Shown: positions 7,866 through 15,429, counted from the stretch's first letter. The stretch is 64,000 nucleotides of DNA from Flavobacterium sp. N1736 (GCF_025947065.1 NZ_CP109994.1:2356001-2420000), one strand, 5' to 3'. Numbers and translations are program-made. Notes: generated from the sequence alone by a model not told the origin.

Positions 7866-8084
7866 TTATGAGAAATCTAGCAATTTAGACAAAGAAATTC
7901 CTAAAGCACTTGAAACCTCAAGTAAAGTATAAAGTGTTGGATTAACTTTTCCGTTTTCAAGTTTTTCAATGGTTTGGCGGTCTTTCTTGCAAGCTCTCGC
8001 CAAGTCAGATTGGCTCCAACCCTTTTTTTCTCGAAATTCTACAATCTGTTCACCAATCTTCTTTTTTAGTATATCGCGTGTCAT
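7866..8084 (-). CDS. XRE-family helix-turn-helix regulator
   Basis: A 72-residue protein that is essentially one Cro/C1-type helix-turn-helix: IVEFREKKGWSQSDLARACKKDRQTIEKLENGKVNPTLYTLLEVSSALG, ending in SLSKLLDF. I chose the start at 8084 (MTRDILKK) because it gives the usual family length; in-frame ATGs at 8099 and 8123 would add 5 or 13 residues and run into the operator-like repeats. It is divergent from the SymE-like gene and probably represses the shared promoter region, acting as transcriptional control or antitoxin. The DNA target is suggested by the TGACAA/TTGTCA repeats between the genes. Function as an antitoxin is inference. Confidence 0.82.
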   Translation of the reverse strand: MTRDILKKKIGEQIVEFREKKGWSQSDLARACKKDRQTIEKLENGKVNPTLYTLLEVSSALGISLSKLLDFS

Positions 8085-8093
8085 AAAAACAAA

Positions 8094-8179
8094 TGTCATA
8101 CTTTTTGTTGACAACTTTGTCATATTAAAAGCTGACAACTAGTTTTTTGTTCTATATTTGTCGTATAATTATATGACAA
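8094..8179. promoter_or_regulatory. divergent operator region with TGACAA/TTGTCA repeats
   Basis: The intergenic region holds a perfect dyad TGACAA-CT-TTGTCA (8109-8122), further TGACAA copies at 8133 and 8174, and a TGTCAT at 8094. A -7-like box TATATTTG (8153-8160) faces the SymE-like gene, leaving a very short leader before its ATG at 8173. The repeated half-sites are what an autoregulating XRE dimer would bind. Confidence 0.55.
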
Positions 8180-8367
8180 TGATAAACTCAAGAAAAATAA
8201 AAATTCACACTAAATACAAATCGGGAATGCCTACAAGTACAAAAATTCCGGTAATAAGACTTGAAGGCAAATGGCTAAAAAAACTTGGTTTCAACGAAGG
8301 AGAAATGATAAACATCGAACAAAAAAAATACAAACTCATAATTACTGTTGAGAAAGATAATTTGTAA
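8173..8367 (+). CDS. SymE-family toxin-like protein
   Basis: A 64-residue protein matching the SymE type I toxin domain, an AbrB/SpoVT-like swapped hairpin: RKIKIHTKYKS, then IPVIRLEGKWLKKLGFNEGEMINIEQ and a final strand KLIITVE. E. coli SymE is an SOS-induced toxin repressed by the antisense RNA SymR and has been described as an RNA-targeting or nucleoid-condensing protein. The ORF can be extended to a TTG at 8158, but ATG 8173 is the better start; ATG 8179 is also possible. In Bacteroidota such genes often sit beside an XRE gene, as here. Whether control is by the XRE protein or by antisense RNA cannot be told from sequence. Confidence 0.75.
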   Translation: MTMINSRKIKIHTKYKSGMPTSTKIPVIRLEGKWLKKLGFNEGEMINIEQKKYKLIITVEKDNL

Positions 8368-8390
8368 AACAAAATCAGTTTTTTTTATTT

Positions 8391-8478
8391 GGGCGTGTCC
8401 CTTCGGGTCGGGCTTTTCGTTACAAGTCCTCGCACTTCCTTCGTCAGGCTGTGGGCTTTCCTCTTCTATCCCTCACGC
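8391..8478. repeat. GC-rich structured element of unknown function
   Basis: About 88 bases that are far richer in G and C than anything around them, beginning GGGCGTGTCCCTTCGGGTCG and ending CCCTCACGC. The ends can pair (GCGTG with CACGC) and an internal TCCC-TTC-GGG hairpin is visible, so a folded RNA or a REP-like mobile element is possible. From general knowledge, similar GGGCGTG..GGGTCGGGC blocks are scattered in many Bacteroidota genomes; I know no assigned function. It directly follows the SymE-like gene. Confidence 0.55.
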
Positions 8479-8524
8479 AATAAATCTATATATTTTACTA
8501 ACTTTATAACGAAATAAAGAAGTT

Positions 8525-9433
8525 ATGAAAGACGCATATATTGTTGAATTTCCATCAAATTTAGGTTTAAAAGAACCGCAACCGGGAAAAGAACCGGGCG
8601 TAAAAAAATTACCGGACTGGTTGTGGAAAAATAATTTGCATAAAGCCATTAATCCAAAAGACATAATTAGGCTTGATGCTCCAAAATATACAAATGTTAG
8701 AGATACTGAAACTAAAATTCTCAACACAAATTCCTTAATTGATTATGCCAGAGAACAAGCGTATTTAATCAATAATTTACTTACTCAAAATAAATTTCCT
8801 TTCATACTTGGCGGCGATTGCAGCATTCTTTTAGGATCGGCAATAGCTTTAAAACAAAAAGGAAACTACGGATTATTCTACCTTGACGGACATACTGATT
8901 TTATGAATGTTTCACTATCCGAAACCGGAGGCGTTGGCGGAATGGCGGCTTCTATAGTTACAGGAAACGGACATGAAAAACTAACCAATATTCTTAATTT
9001 ATCGCCTTACATAAAAGAAGAAAACCTTTGGTGCGTGGGCAATCGCGAATACGATGACGAATATGAAAATGAAATTCGAAATTCTTCTGCCACTTATATC
9101 AGCCTGAATGAATTGCGAAAAAGAGGTATTCTAAATTGTATCGAATCTTTTCTTTCAGAAGTTAAAAACAAAAATCTCGATGGTTTTTGGCTTCACATTG
9201 ATGTTGATGTTTTAAATGATGAAATAATGCCCTGCGTAGACAGTCGAACTCCGGATGGTCTTACTTATGATGAATTTAATGAACTTACCTCCTATTTATT
9301 TCAAAGTGATAAATTAAGCGGACTTGAAATTACAATTCTGGATCCTGATTTGGATTTAACGGGTCAATACACAAAAGATTTCGTTTCGAATATTAGCAAT
9401 ACTTTCAATTTATCTCAAAAAAATATTTTATGA
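8525..9433 (+). CDS. arginase/agmatinase-family ureohydrolase
   Basis: A 302-residue ureohydrolase-fold enzyme. The dinuclear manganese site is recognisable: GGDCS at 96-100, DGHTD at 121-125 (Asp121, His123, Asp125) and HIDVDV at 224-229 (Asp226, Asp228). The first motif is normally GGDHS, so the His metal ligand is replaced by Cys99; the Ala of DAHxD is Gly. These changes mean the substrate (arginine, agmatine, formiminoglutamate or another guanidino compound) should not be assumed. No arginine or histidine catabolic gene lies next to it. It is a cytoplasmic enzyme. The family is confident, the specificity is not. Confidence 0.86.
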   Translation: MKDAYIVEFPSNLGLKEPQPGKEPGVKKLPDWLWKNNLHKAINPKDIIRLDAPKYTNVRDTETKILNTNSLIDYAREQAYLINNLLTQNKFPFILGGDCSILLGSAIALKQKGNYGLFYLDGHTDFMNVSLSETGGVGGMAASIVTGNGHEKLTNILNLSPYIKEENLWCVGNREYDDEYENEIRNSSATYISLNELRKRGILNCIESFLSEVKNKNLDGFWLHIDVDVLNDEIMPCVDSRTPDGLTYDEFNELTSYLFQSDKLSGLEITILDPDLDLTGQYTKDFVSNISNTFNLSQKNIL

Positions 9434-9531
9434 GATATATAATCGTAACATTTTAGTATAAAATTACAAGACGAATTGTAATAATAAATTGGTAATTTTG
9501 CGGCACCAAATCTACTTTTTAAGCATTACCG

Positions 9532-10041
9532 ATGAAAAAAATATTCTTCATTATTACGATAACCTTGTTTTCAGTAAACAACTTTTTTGCCCAAACAAAA
9601 AAAGAAACAAGCACAAGTTCAGCAACAGAAAACGTTTTTGCAAAATCATATAATAACGTTAATGATTTTGAGAAAATATTAAACCCGGATCAAACCAATA
9701 GCTTAAATAAAACCTTAAATGCGTTTGAAAAAAAGACATTGTATAAAATTCTGATCATAACAGTTTCTTCCATAAAACCATACAATGATATTTATGAATA
9801 TACACAAAATTTAGATAAATATCTTGACAGCAATTTAAGACTTCGACCTACAATTATCATTGTTTTAAGTAAACAATTGAGGCAAATTCAAATTGTGGGA
9901 GAAGAATCTATACGTTATAAATTTAGCGATAATGAAGCTAAAGAAATTGTTTCGGGTTTTGCAGTTCCAGAATTCAAAAAAGGAGATTATTATAAAGGTC
10001 TCGAAGTAACCGTCGCCGAAATTATAAAAAAACTGGAATAA
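9532..10041 (+). CDS. TPM-domain exported protein
   Basis: A 169-residue protein with an N-terminal signal peptide ending NNFFAQ and no lipobox. The rest matches the TPM (YgcG-like) domain: a conserved NPDQTNSLNKTLNAFEKKT segment, then KILIITVSSI, the strand TIIIVLSKQLRQIQIVGEES and the C-terminal YYKGLEVTVAEII. TPM domains are found in periplasmic or membrane proteins linked to photosystem II repair in plants and to envelope functions in bacteria; a phosphatase activity has been proposed for some. Here there is no C-terminal membrane segment, so it should be a soluble periplasmic protein. It is a single gene with its own terminator. Confidence 0.78.
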   Translation: MKKIFFIITITLFSVNNFFAQTKKETSTSSATENVFAKSYNNVNDFEKILNPDQTNSLNKTLNAFEKKTLYKILIITVSSIKPYNDIYEYTQNLDKYLDSNLRLRPTIIIVLSKQLRQIQIVGEESIRYKFSDNEAKEIVSGFAVPEFKKGDYYKGLEVTVAEIIKKLE

Positions 10042-10067
10042 AATTTCAGTTTTAAATCAAAATAATT

Positions 10068-10101
10068 AAATCCGATTTGCGAAAGCGAGTCGGATTTTTT
10101 T
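10068..10101 (+). terminator. Rho-independent terminator
   Basis: Stem ATCCGATTTGC/GCGAGTCGGAT closed by a GAAA tetraloop and followed by seven T. It is a near copy of the terminators at 3487 and 10925. Confidence 0.88.
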
Positions 10102-10250
10102 GACCTGTTTTTTCAGAAACTTTGCTCTTTATATAATAAAATTTACATTTTTAAAATCACGAAATAATAACCATAAAATCAAAAGCAAAGTTTTATTTTT
10201 TACATCAAAAAACCATATATTGTCATTACTTAATGATAAAACAGATACGT

Positions 10251-10895
10251 ATGACATTAGAAGAATACAAAAAAGAATTTTCAGATGATGACGCTGTTGG
10301 TTGGTTATCAATCGATAAAGAATTCGAAACACTTTATCCAGGTCAGGAACCAAAACATTTTGCTCCGGCAATAAGTTATATGCTTGGTGGAGAAAGTCCG
10401 CTTGACGGAGTAAGTATTTATGAAAGTAAAAAACAAACCGATCACTTTCATTTTATCACGTATGGCTTTTCAGAATTATATTATAATGAAGAAAAACTAG
10501 ACAGCGAATTTAGCAAATGGGGATTTGAAATCACTTTTAGATTAAAACCTTTTGAAGCAGATAATGGAAATCCAAGCTGGGCAATTGCCTTGCTGCAAAA
10601 TATTGCTAAATATGTATTTGATAGTGGAAATTGGTTTGAAGAGTTTCATTACATGCCAGCAAATGGTCCAATAAGACTTGATACTGAAACAGATATTACG
10701 GCATTACTTTTTGTATCAGATCCTGAAATTCCGAAAAAACAAACACCGCATGGCGAAGTTTCGTTTTTACAAATCGTGGGAATAACTTCTGATGAATACG
10801 AAAACTTAAAGAAGAATCCGGAAACGGTCGAAGAATTAGTAGCAAAACTACAAGAAAGTAATCCTTTATTAATTACTGATTTAACGAGAAAGTAA
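10251..10895 (+). CDS. suppressor-of-fused (SUFU) domain protein
   Basis: A 214-residue bacterial SUFU-domain protein, covered by the domain from end to end: GWLSIDKEFETLYPGQEPKHF, then a strand set with HFHFITYGFSELYY, FEITFRLK and the C-terminal LLFVSDPEIPKKQTPHGEVSFLQIVGIT. Bacterial SUFU proteins are widespread and have been linked to toxin immunity and contact-dependent systems, but no toxin gene is seen beside this one. I use the start MTLEEYKK at 10251; an ATG at 10233 in the same frame would add six residues. A strong terminator follows. It is a cytoplasmic protein with unknown partner. Confidence 0.83.
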   Translation: MTLEEYKKEFSDDDAVGWLSIDKEFETLYPGQEPKHFAPAISYMLGGESPLDGVSIYESKKQTDHFHFITYGFSELYYNEEKLDSEFSKWGFEITFRLKPFEADNGNPSWAIALLQNIAKYVFDSGNWFEEFHYMPANGPIRLDTETDITALLFVSDPEIPKKQTPHGEVSFLQIVGITSDEYENLKKNPETVEELVAKLQESNPLLITDLTRK

Positions 10896-10924
10896 GCCAA
10901 TAAATAAACTATAATTTTGGAATG

Positions 10925-10959
10925 AAAATCCGGTTTGTGAAAACAAGTCGGATTTTTTT
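10925..10959 (+). terminator. Rho-independent terminator
   Basis: Stem AATCCGGTTTG/CAAGTCGGATT with a GAAAA-type loop and a seven-T tail; third occurrence of this terminator module in the window. Confidence 0.85.
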
Positions 10960-11095
10960 GTTTAAATATGTAAGAGAAAAAAGCATCAAATAAAAAATAA
11001 AAAAAAACTTTTTAGCATCACAAATACATGTATGATATTCAAAATCAATTAAGTGTATTCATAAAGAAAAACAATTTTAGCTTTATAATAAAAAC

Positions 11096-11103
11096 TATAT
11101 TTG
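11096..11103 (+). promoter_or_regulatory. -7 promoter element (TATATTTG) of the carbonic anhydrase gene
   Basis: Exact match to the Bacteroidota -7 consensus TAnnTTTG, 60 bases upstream of the start codon. No clear TTG is seen at the -33 position. Confidence 0.45.
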
Positions 11104-11162
11104 TAAGATTTAAATTAACAAGTAATTTCTTCGACACACATTAAATCTTAATAAATAAAAAC

Positions 11163-11837
11163 ATGAAAGCAAAAATTTTAATGCTAACGCTAATTCTGTT
11201 TTCATTCATTGGATGTCAGAAAAGCGACCAAAACATAGAATCAATTGATAATAACAAAAAATTAGATCCTTTAGAAAGATTAACTCAGGGAAATCAGCGA
11301 TTTTTAGACGAAAGATCAATTCATCCTCGTCAAAACAAAGAATCTGTTTTACAAAATCAGGACACACAAAAACCGTTTGCTGTTGTTATAACTTGCTCAG
11401 ACAGCAGGGTTTCGCCAGAAATTGTTTTCGATCAGGGAATTGGAGATTTATTTGTAATTCGAAATGCCGGTAATCTGATCTCAGATATTGATATGGGAAG
11501 TATCGAATATGCGATTGAACATCTCGACACAAAAATGATTGTAATATTAGGTCATACAGAATGTGGCGCAATTAAAGCGTATATTAACGATAAAGATAGC
11601 GCGTACAAAAAGCATTTTAATCACATTGATGATATTGTAGAAACCATTTCGCAAGAAGATGAAGAAATCGAAGCAGATAAAACCACGCCTAAAGCAAGTA
11701 ATTATCTTGGCGCTATTGATGCAAATATTAAACATTCGACAAAACTAATACAAGATAATCCACTTATAAAAGAGCATAATATTAAAATTGTATCAATGAG
11801 ATACGATGTACATACGGGGAAAATTACACAATTGTAA
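11163..11837 (+). CDS. beta-class carbonic anhydrase, exported lipoprotein
   Basis: A 224-residue beta-carbonic anhydrase that interconverts CO2 and bicarbonate. The zinc ligands are visible: Cys78 and the Asp80-Arg82 dyad in CSDSR, then His131 and Cys134 in GHTECG. The enzyme domain spans about residues 35-224. Unlike most family members it carries a lipoprotein signal peptide ending FIGC (Cys18), so it should be anchored in the envelope and act in the periplasm rather than the cytoplasm. There is no neighbouring bicarbonate transporter. A solid hairpin terminator follows. A role in trapping CO2 or in pH balance at the cell surface is inference. Confidence 0.92.
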   Translation: MKAKILMLTLILFSFIGCQKSDQNIESIDNNKKLDPLERLTQGNQRFLDERSIHPRQNKESVLQNQDTQKPFAVVITCSDSRVSPEIVFDQGIGDLFVIRNAGNLISDIDMGSIEYAIEHLDTKMIVILGHTECGAIKAYINDKDSAYKKHFNHIDDIVETISQEDEEIEADKTTPKASNYLGAIDANIKHSTKLIQDNPLIKEHNIKIVSMRYDVHTGKITQL

Positions 11838-11863
11838 TAACTTCTATTTTAAAAATATAATTC

Positions 11864-11907
11864 AGCCGAAAACTAAACTCCATATTATTCAGTTTAGTTT
11901 TTCGGCT
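11864..11907 (+). terminator. hairpin terminator
   Basis: Stem AGCCGAAAACTAAACT/AGTTTAGTTTTTCGGCT with an 11-base loop. The tail is only moderately T-rich. Confidence 0.7.
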
Positions 11908-11987
11908 TTATCCTATATTTTGATTTTCTCTTAAATATATTTTAGCCTTTTTTAGAAACCAAATTAAAAAAATATCATTTTTTTTAA

Positions 11988-12016
11988 TTGCGAAACCAAA
12001 AGGTTGCTTATATTTG
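11988..12016 (+). promoter_or_regulatory. promoter of the ArsR/AHSA1 operon
   Basis: TTG (11988-11990), 18-base spacer and TATATTTG (12009-12016) match the Bacteroidota housekeeping promoter consensus exactly. The start codon at 12052 is 35 bases downstream, which fits a short leader. Confidence 0.8.
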
Positions 12017-12039
12017 CAACCTATTAATTGCGCAATTAA
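12001..12039. promoter_or_regulatory. two operator-like palindromes over the arsR promoter
   Basis: AGGTTGC-N8-GCAACCT (12001-12022) straddles the -7 element, and the perfect 16-bp palindrome TTAATTGCGCAATTAA (12024-12039) lies just downstream. A half copy TTAATTGCG occurs near 11984, beside the -33 element. This arrangement is typical of autorepression by the dimeric ArsR-type regulator encoded next. Confidence 0.65.
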
Positions 12040-12051
12040 AATTACTTTTTC

Positions 12052-12378
12052 ATGAAACGAGATATATTTCAAGCCATTGCAGACCCAACACGCAGAGCTA
12101 TTTTAGTATTAGTTACCAGTCAGGCTCTCACTCCAAATGCAATTGCAGACCAGTTTGATACGACACGTCAGGCCGTTTCTAAACATATTAAAATTCTTAA
12201 CGAATGTGAATTATTACAACAACACAAAGTTGGAAGAGAAATTTATTACCAATTAAAAATTGATAAAATGAAAGAAATTGATAAATGGCTGGAACAATTT
12301 AAGCAACATTGGGAAAACCGTTTTAATCAATTAGATCAAGTATTAATTAATCTAAAATCTAAAAAAAATGAAATCTAA
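12052..12378 (+). CDS. ArsR-family transcriptional regulator
   Basis: A 108-residue winged helix-turn-helix regulator: [17 protein letters not shown], recognition region [19 protein letters not shown] and wing [11 protein letters not shown]. There is no Cys-rich metal-binding motif of the ELCVCDL type, so it is not a metal sensor of the classical kind; it belongs to the subgroup that pairs with AHSA1-domain proteins. It overlaps the next gene by 11 bases, so the two are translationally coupled. It should act as a dimer on the palindromes in its own promoter. The inducer is unknown. Confidence 0.9.
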   Translation: MKRDIFQAIADPTRRAILVLVTSQALTPNAIADQFDTTRQAVSKHIKILNECELLQQHKVGREIYYQLKIDKMKEIDKWLEQFKQHWENRFNQLDQVLINLKSKKNEI

Positions 12379-12868
12379 TCTTTTAATGGACTTTACTGTA
12401 AACAAAGAAACCAACACAGTTAATGTAAAACGAGAATTTGATGCATCTATTGCTAACGTTTGGTCTGCCTGGACAGAACCTGAAATTCTGGACCAATGGT
12501 GGGCTCCTGCTCCATGGAAATCAAAAACAAAAAAAATGAATTTTAAAGAAGGCGGTCAGCGTTTATATGCAATGGTTGGTCCTGAAGGTGAAGAACATTG
12601 GGCAATAGCAGATTTTACCTCAATTACGCCAAAAACAAATTTTAAATATCTGGATGCTTTTTGCGATAGCGAAGGCAATTTAAATGTAGATTTTCCACGT
12701 TCTGATTGGGATGTAAGTTTTAGCGAGCAAAATGGTGCAACAATTGTTGACATTGCCATTAAACACGAAAACTTATCTGATCTTGAAAAAATAATCGAAA
12801 TGGGATTCAAAGAAGGATTTACAATCGCAATGGAAGGATTAGATGCGATTTTTGCATCTAAAAAATAA
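12368..12868 (+). CDS. SRPBCC/AHSA1-domain protein
   Basis: A 166-residue START/Bet v1-like ligand-binding protein of the AHSA1 (activator of Hsp90 ATPase homologue) type. The family marker is seen early: [17 protein letters not shown], then the helix-grip strands and a C-terminal helix [17 protein letters not shown]. It overlaps the arsR gene by 11 bases, with a possible later start at 12386 (MDFTVNKE). This ArsR-AHSA1 pairing is common in bacteria, where the AHSA1 protein is thought to bind a small hydrophobic molecule; the ligand is unknown. It is a soluble cytoplasmic protein. Confidence 0.88.
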   Translation: MKSNLLMDFTVNKETNTVNVKREFDASIANVWSAWTEPEILDQWWAPAPWKSKTKKMNFKEGGQRLYAMVGPEGEEHWAIADFTSITPKTNFKYLDAFCDSEGNLNVDFPRSDWDVSFSEQNGATIVDIAIKHENLSDLEKIIEMGFKEGFTIAMEGLDAIFASKK

Positions 12869-12890
12869 ATTTTCGGAAGAACTTTAATTT

Positions 12891-12973
12891 GTCTTTGCGA
12901 GGAACGAAGCAATCTCAGTTGCTAAATCGACCATGACTTATAGTAGTGTGGTTGCTTCGTTCCTTGCAATGAC
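12891..12973. repeat. long imperfect palindrome, GAGGAACGAAGCAA family
   Basis: Left arm GTCTTTGCGAGGAACGAAGC and right arm GCTTCGTTCCTTGCAATGAC are complementary apart from a few mismatches, around a loop of about 40 bases. The same family occurs complete at 37826-37911 and as a left half at 23718-23747. It lies behind the AHSA1 gene and may also attenuate transcription. Confidence 0.78.
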
Positions 12974-13099
12974 TTTGCAGTCGTTTTTTTGTTGCAAAAC
13001 CAAAATTAGTGAAATCAATTTAGGCTAAGACAATAGTAGATTTGGCTACAACTATCGATTTGATGTTACGCAACTTTGTATCATCAAAAAAATAGAACG

Positions 13100-13996
13100 A
13101 TGAAAATTATAATTACAGGTTCTTTAGGGAACATCAGCAAGCCACTAGCTACGGCATTAGTGCAAAAAGGACACGACATTACGGTTATTACCAGCGATGT
13201 CGAAAAACAAACTACAATTGAAAATTTAGGGGCCAAAGCCGCAATTGGTTCTGTTGAAGATTTGACCTTCTTAACCGAGACATTTACTGGTGCAGACGCA
13301 GTATATTGCATGATTCCGCGTGCGAATTACTTTGATCCTAACCTTGATCTGGATGCTTTTACCCGCAAAATTGGAAATAATTATGCACAGGCAATTGAAA
13401 AATCGGGCGCAAAACGTGTTGTGTTTTTAAGCAGCATTGGCGCACATTTAGAGAAAAATTCCGGCATTATTCAGCGTTATAATGAAATAGAAGCCATGTT
13501 GAATAAGCTTGGGAATGTTGGTATTACATTTATGCGTCCAACTTCTTTCTTCTACAACTTATTGGGTTATGTTGGCATGATAAAATCTGCGGGTATTATT
13601 GCCGCAAATTATGGTGCAGACAAAATGATTCCATGGGTTTCGCCAAATGATATTGCCGAGGCTATTGCCGATGAAATAACAACTCCGTTTGACGGAAAAA
13701 AAGTTCGTTATGTAGCAAGCGAGGAACTTACAGGACATGAAACGGCACAAATATTAGGAAACGCAATTGGAAAACCAGATTTAAAATGGGTTTTAGTAAG
13801 CGATCAGGAAACTTTAGATGGTTTAACTTCGATTGGTATTCAGCCAAAAATAGCGCAAGGTTTGGTCGAAATGTACGCCGGACTTTACAACGGTTTATTG
13901 GGCGAAGATTATGAGCGCAACAAACCAGCCGTAATGGGAAAAGTAAAACTCGCAGAATATGCAAAAGAATTTGCTGCCGTATATAATCAAAATTAA
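13100..13996 (+). CDS. NmrA-like NAD(P)-binding protein
   Basis: A 298-residue atypical short-chain dehydrogenase of the NmrA/NAD(P)H-binding group. It opens with the Rossmann strand and turn MKIIITGSLGNISKPLATAL, in which the usual GxxGxxG reads GSLGNIS, so the third Gly is missing. Later markers are RVVFLSSIGAHLE, FMRPTSFFYNLLGY and WVSPNDIAEAIADEI. Family members act as redox sensors or quinone/NADPH reductases. An upstream in-frame ATG at 13076 would add eight residues without similarity; ATG 13100 is preferred. The AraC gene starts 12 bases after its stop, so the two probably form an operon and the AraC protein may control it. Confidence 0.85.
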   Translation: MKIIITGSLGNISKPLATALVQKGHDITVITSDVEKQTTIENLGAKAAIGSVEDLTFLTETFTGADAVYCMIPRANYFDPNLDLDAFTRKIGNNYAQAIEKSGAKRVVFLSSIGAHLEKNSGIIQRYNEIEAMLNKLGNVGITFMRPTSFFYNLLGYVGMIKSAGIIAANYGADKMIPWVSPNDIAEAIADEITTPFDGKKVRYVASEELTGHETAQILGNAIGKPDLKWVLVSDQETLDGLTSIGIQPKIAQGLVEMYAGLYNGLLGEDYERNKPAVMGKVKLAEYAKEFAAVYNQN

Positions 13997-14008
13997 GTAA
14001 CTTAGACT

Positions 14009-14923
14009 ATGGCAAATCAGCAACCACATCGAATAAAAAGTATTAGCGAATTTCATCAGTTTCGAGATTTGCCAAAACCGGAACATCCGTTAGTGAGTGT
14101 TTATAATTTTGAAGATCTTAAACACTTAAACGAAGATGAACCAAAAAGTTTAATGCTTGATTTTTACTCGATTGCATTAAAACGACATACAAATGCAACC
14201 ATGCGTTACGGTCAGCAGGAATATGATTTTAATGAAGGTGTTTTGCTTTTTATTGCGCCCGGTCAGGTTTTTTCTATAGAAGGAAATGCAGAACTTCAGC
14301 ATACAGGATGGTCCTTATTGGTCCATCCTGATTTTTTGTGGAATACGCCGCTCGCCAAAAAAATAAAACAATACGAGTATTTTGGATATGCTGTTCATGA
14401 AGCTTTACATCTTTCAGAAAAGGAAGAAAAAATGATTATTAACATTATCAAAAACATTCAGCATGAATATCAATCCAATATTGATAAATTCAGTCAGGAT
14501 GTAATTATTGCACAAATCGAATTATTGCTTACCTATTCTGAGCGTTTTTACAACCGCCAGTTTATTACCAGAAAAATTAGCAATCACCAAATTTTGGAAC
14601 GTTTGGAACGCTTATTAGAAGATTATTTTTCTAATGATTCCTTATCTAAAAAAGGATTGCCAACCGTTCATTATATTGCCGAAAGTCTAAATGTTTCGCC
14701 AAATTATTTAAGCGGATTATTGAAATTACTAACCGGACAAAGTACACAGCAGCACATACACGAAAAATTGATTGAAAAAGCCAAAGAAAAACTTTCGACA
14801 ACTAATTTATCAATAAGCGAAATTGCTTTTGAATTGGGTTTTGAGCATCAACAGTCTTTTAGCAAATTATTCAAAACAAAAACAAATATTTCTCCACTGG
14901 AATTTAGACAATCATTTAATTAA
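14009..14923 (+). CDS. AraC-family transcriptional regulator
   Basis: A 304-residue regulator. The first ~190 residues form a cupin-like sensing domain (RYGQQEYDFNEGVLLFIAPGQVFSIEG). The C-terminal ~100 residues contain two helix-turn-helix motifs: VHYIAESLNVSPNYLSGLLKLLTG and ISEIAFELGFEHQQSFSKLFKTKTNISPLEFR. It follows the NmrA-like gene by 12 bases and is the likely local regulator, activating or repressing in response to an unidentified small molecule. This gene pair (oxidoreductase plus AraC protein) is a common arrangement in Flavobacterium. It is a cytoplasmic DNA-binding protein. Confidence 0.9.
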   Translation: MANQQPHRIKSISEFHQFRDLPKPEHPLVSVYNFEDLKHLNEDEPKSLMLDFYSIALKRHTNATMRYGQQEYDFNEGVLLFIAPGQVFSIEGNAELQHTGWSLLVHPDFLWNTPLAKKIKQYEYFGYAVHEALHLSEKEEKMIINIIKNIQHEYQSNIDKFSQDVIIAQIELLLTYSERFYNRQFITRKISNHQILERLERLLEDYFSNDSLSKKGLPTVHYIAESLNVSPNYLSGLLKLLTGQSTQQHIHEKLIEKAKEKLSTTNLSISEIAFELGFEHQQSFSKLFKTKTNISPLEFRQSFN

Positions 14924-15053
14924 CAGAATGGAAAAATCAGCCAAACAAAAACCGGCAAAAATGTGTTACCAACATATTAGCGGAAAACTCGGTTTTACCT
15001 GAAAAAGATACTGGTTAATTTCATAACTTAGTTAGCTTTTAAATTAACAAGTC

Positions 15054-15422
15054 ATGACTAAGAAAGATATAGCCCAGGAGTTTTTAAAACTCGCTGCAAA
15101 CGGGCATTGCCACGAAGCATTCCGACTTTATATTGGTAAAAACTTCAAACATCACAACGCATACTTTAAGGGCGACGCCGATACTTTGATGCTCGCAATG
15201 GAAGAATCTACCAGAACAAATCCAAACAAAATTTTCAAAATTCATCATATTTTAGAAGACGGAAATTTAGTTGCCGTGCATTCGCATTTAAAACAAACTC
15301 CAAACGAATTGGGTTTTGCCGTAGTTCACATTCTTAAATTCGAATCAGATAAAATAGTCGAGCTTTGGGATTTAGGACAGCCGGTTCCGAAAGAAGCAAT
15401 TAATGAAAATGGGATGTTTTAG
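15054..15422 (+). CDS. SnoaL-like (NTF2 fold) protein
   Basis: A 122-residue protein of the SnoaL-like polyketide-cyclase/NTF2 fold: an N-terminal helix pair (DIAQEFLKLAANGHCHEAFRLYIG), FKHHNAYFKGDADTLMLAMEE, then strands NLVAVHSHLKQTP and VVHILKFESDKIVELWDLGQPVP. Members of this predicted-SnoaL group are small ligand-binding or isomerase-like proteins; the substrate is not known. It is a cytoplasmic protein encoded alone between the AraC gene and a satellite region. The call is to fold only. Confidence 0.82.
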   Translation: MTKKDIAQEFLKLAANGHCHEAFRLYIGKNFKHHNAYFKGDADTLMLAMEESTRTNPNKIFKIHHILEDGNLVAVHSHLKQTPNELGFAVVHILKFESDKIVELWDLGQPVPKEAINENGMF

Positions 15423-15429
15423 ATTTTTA

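Noticed and set aside
10100-10288. 62-residue ORF MTCFFRNF
   Set aside because: It overlaps the start of the SUFU gene in another frame and lies in A/T-rich leader DNA; no similarity or start signal.
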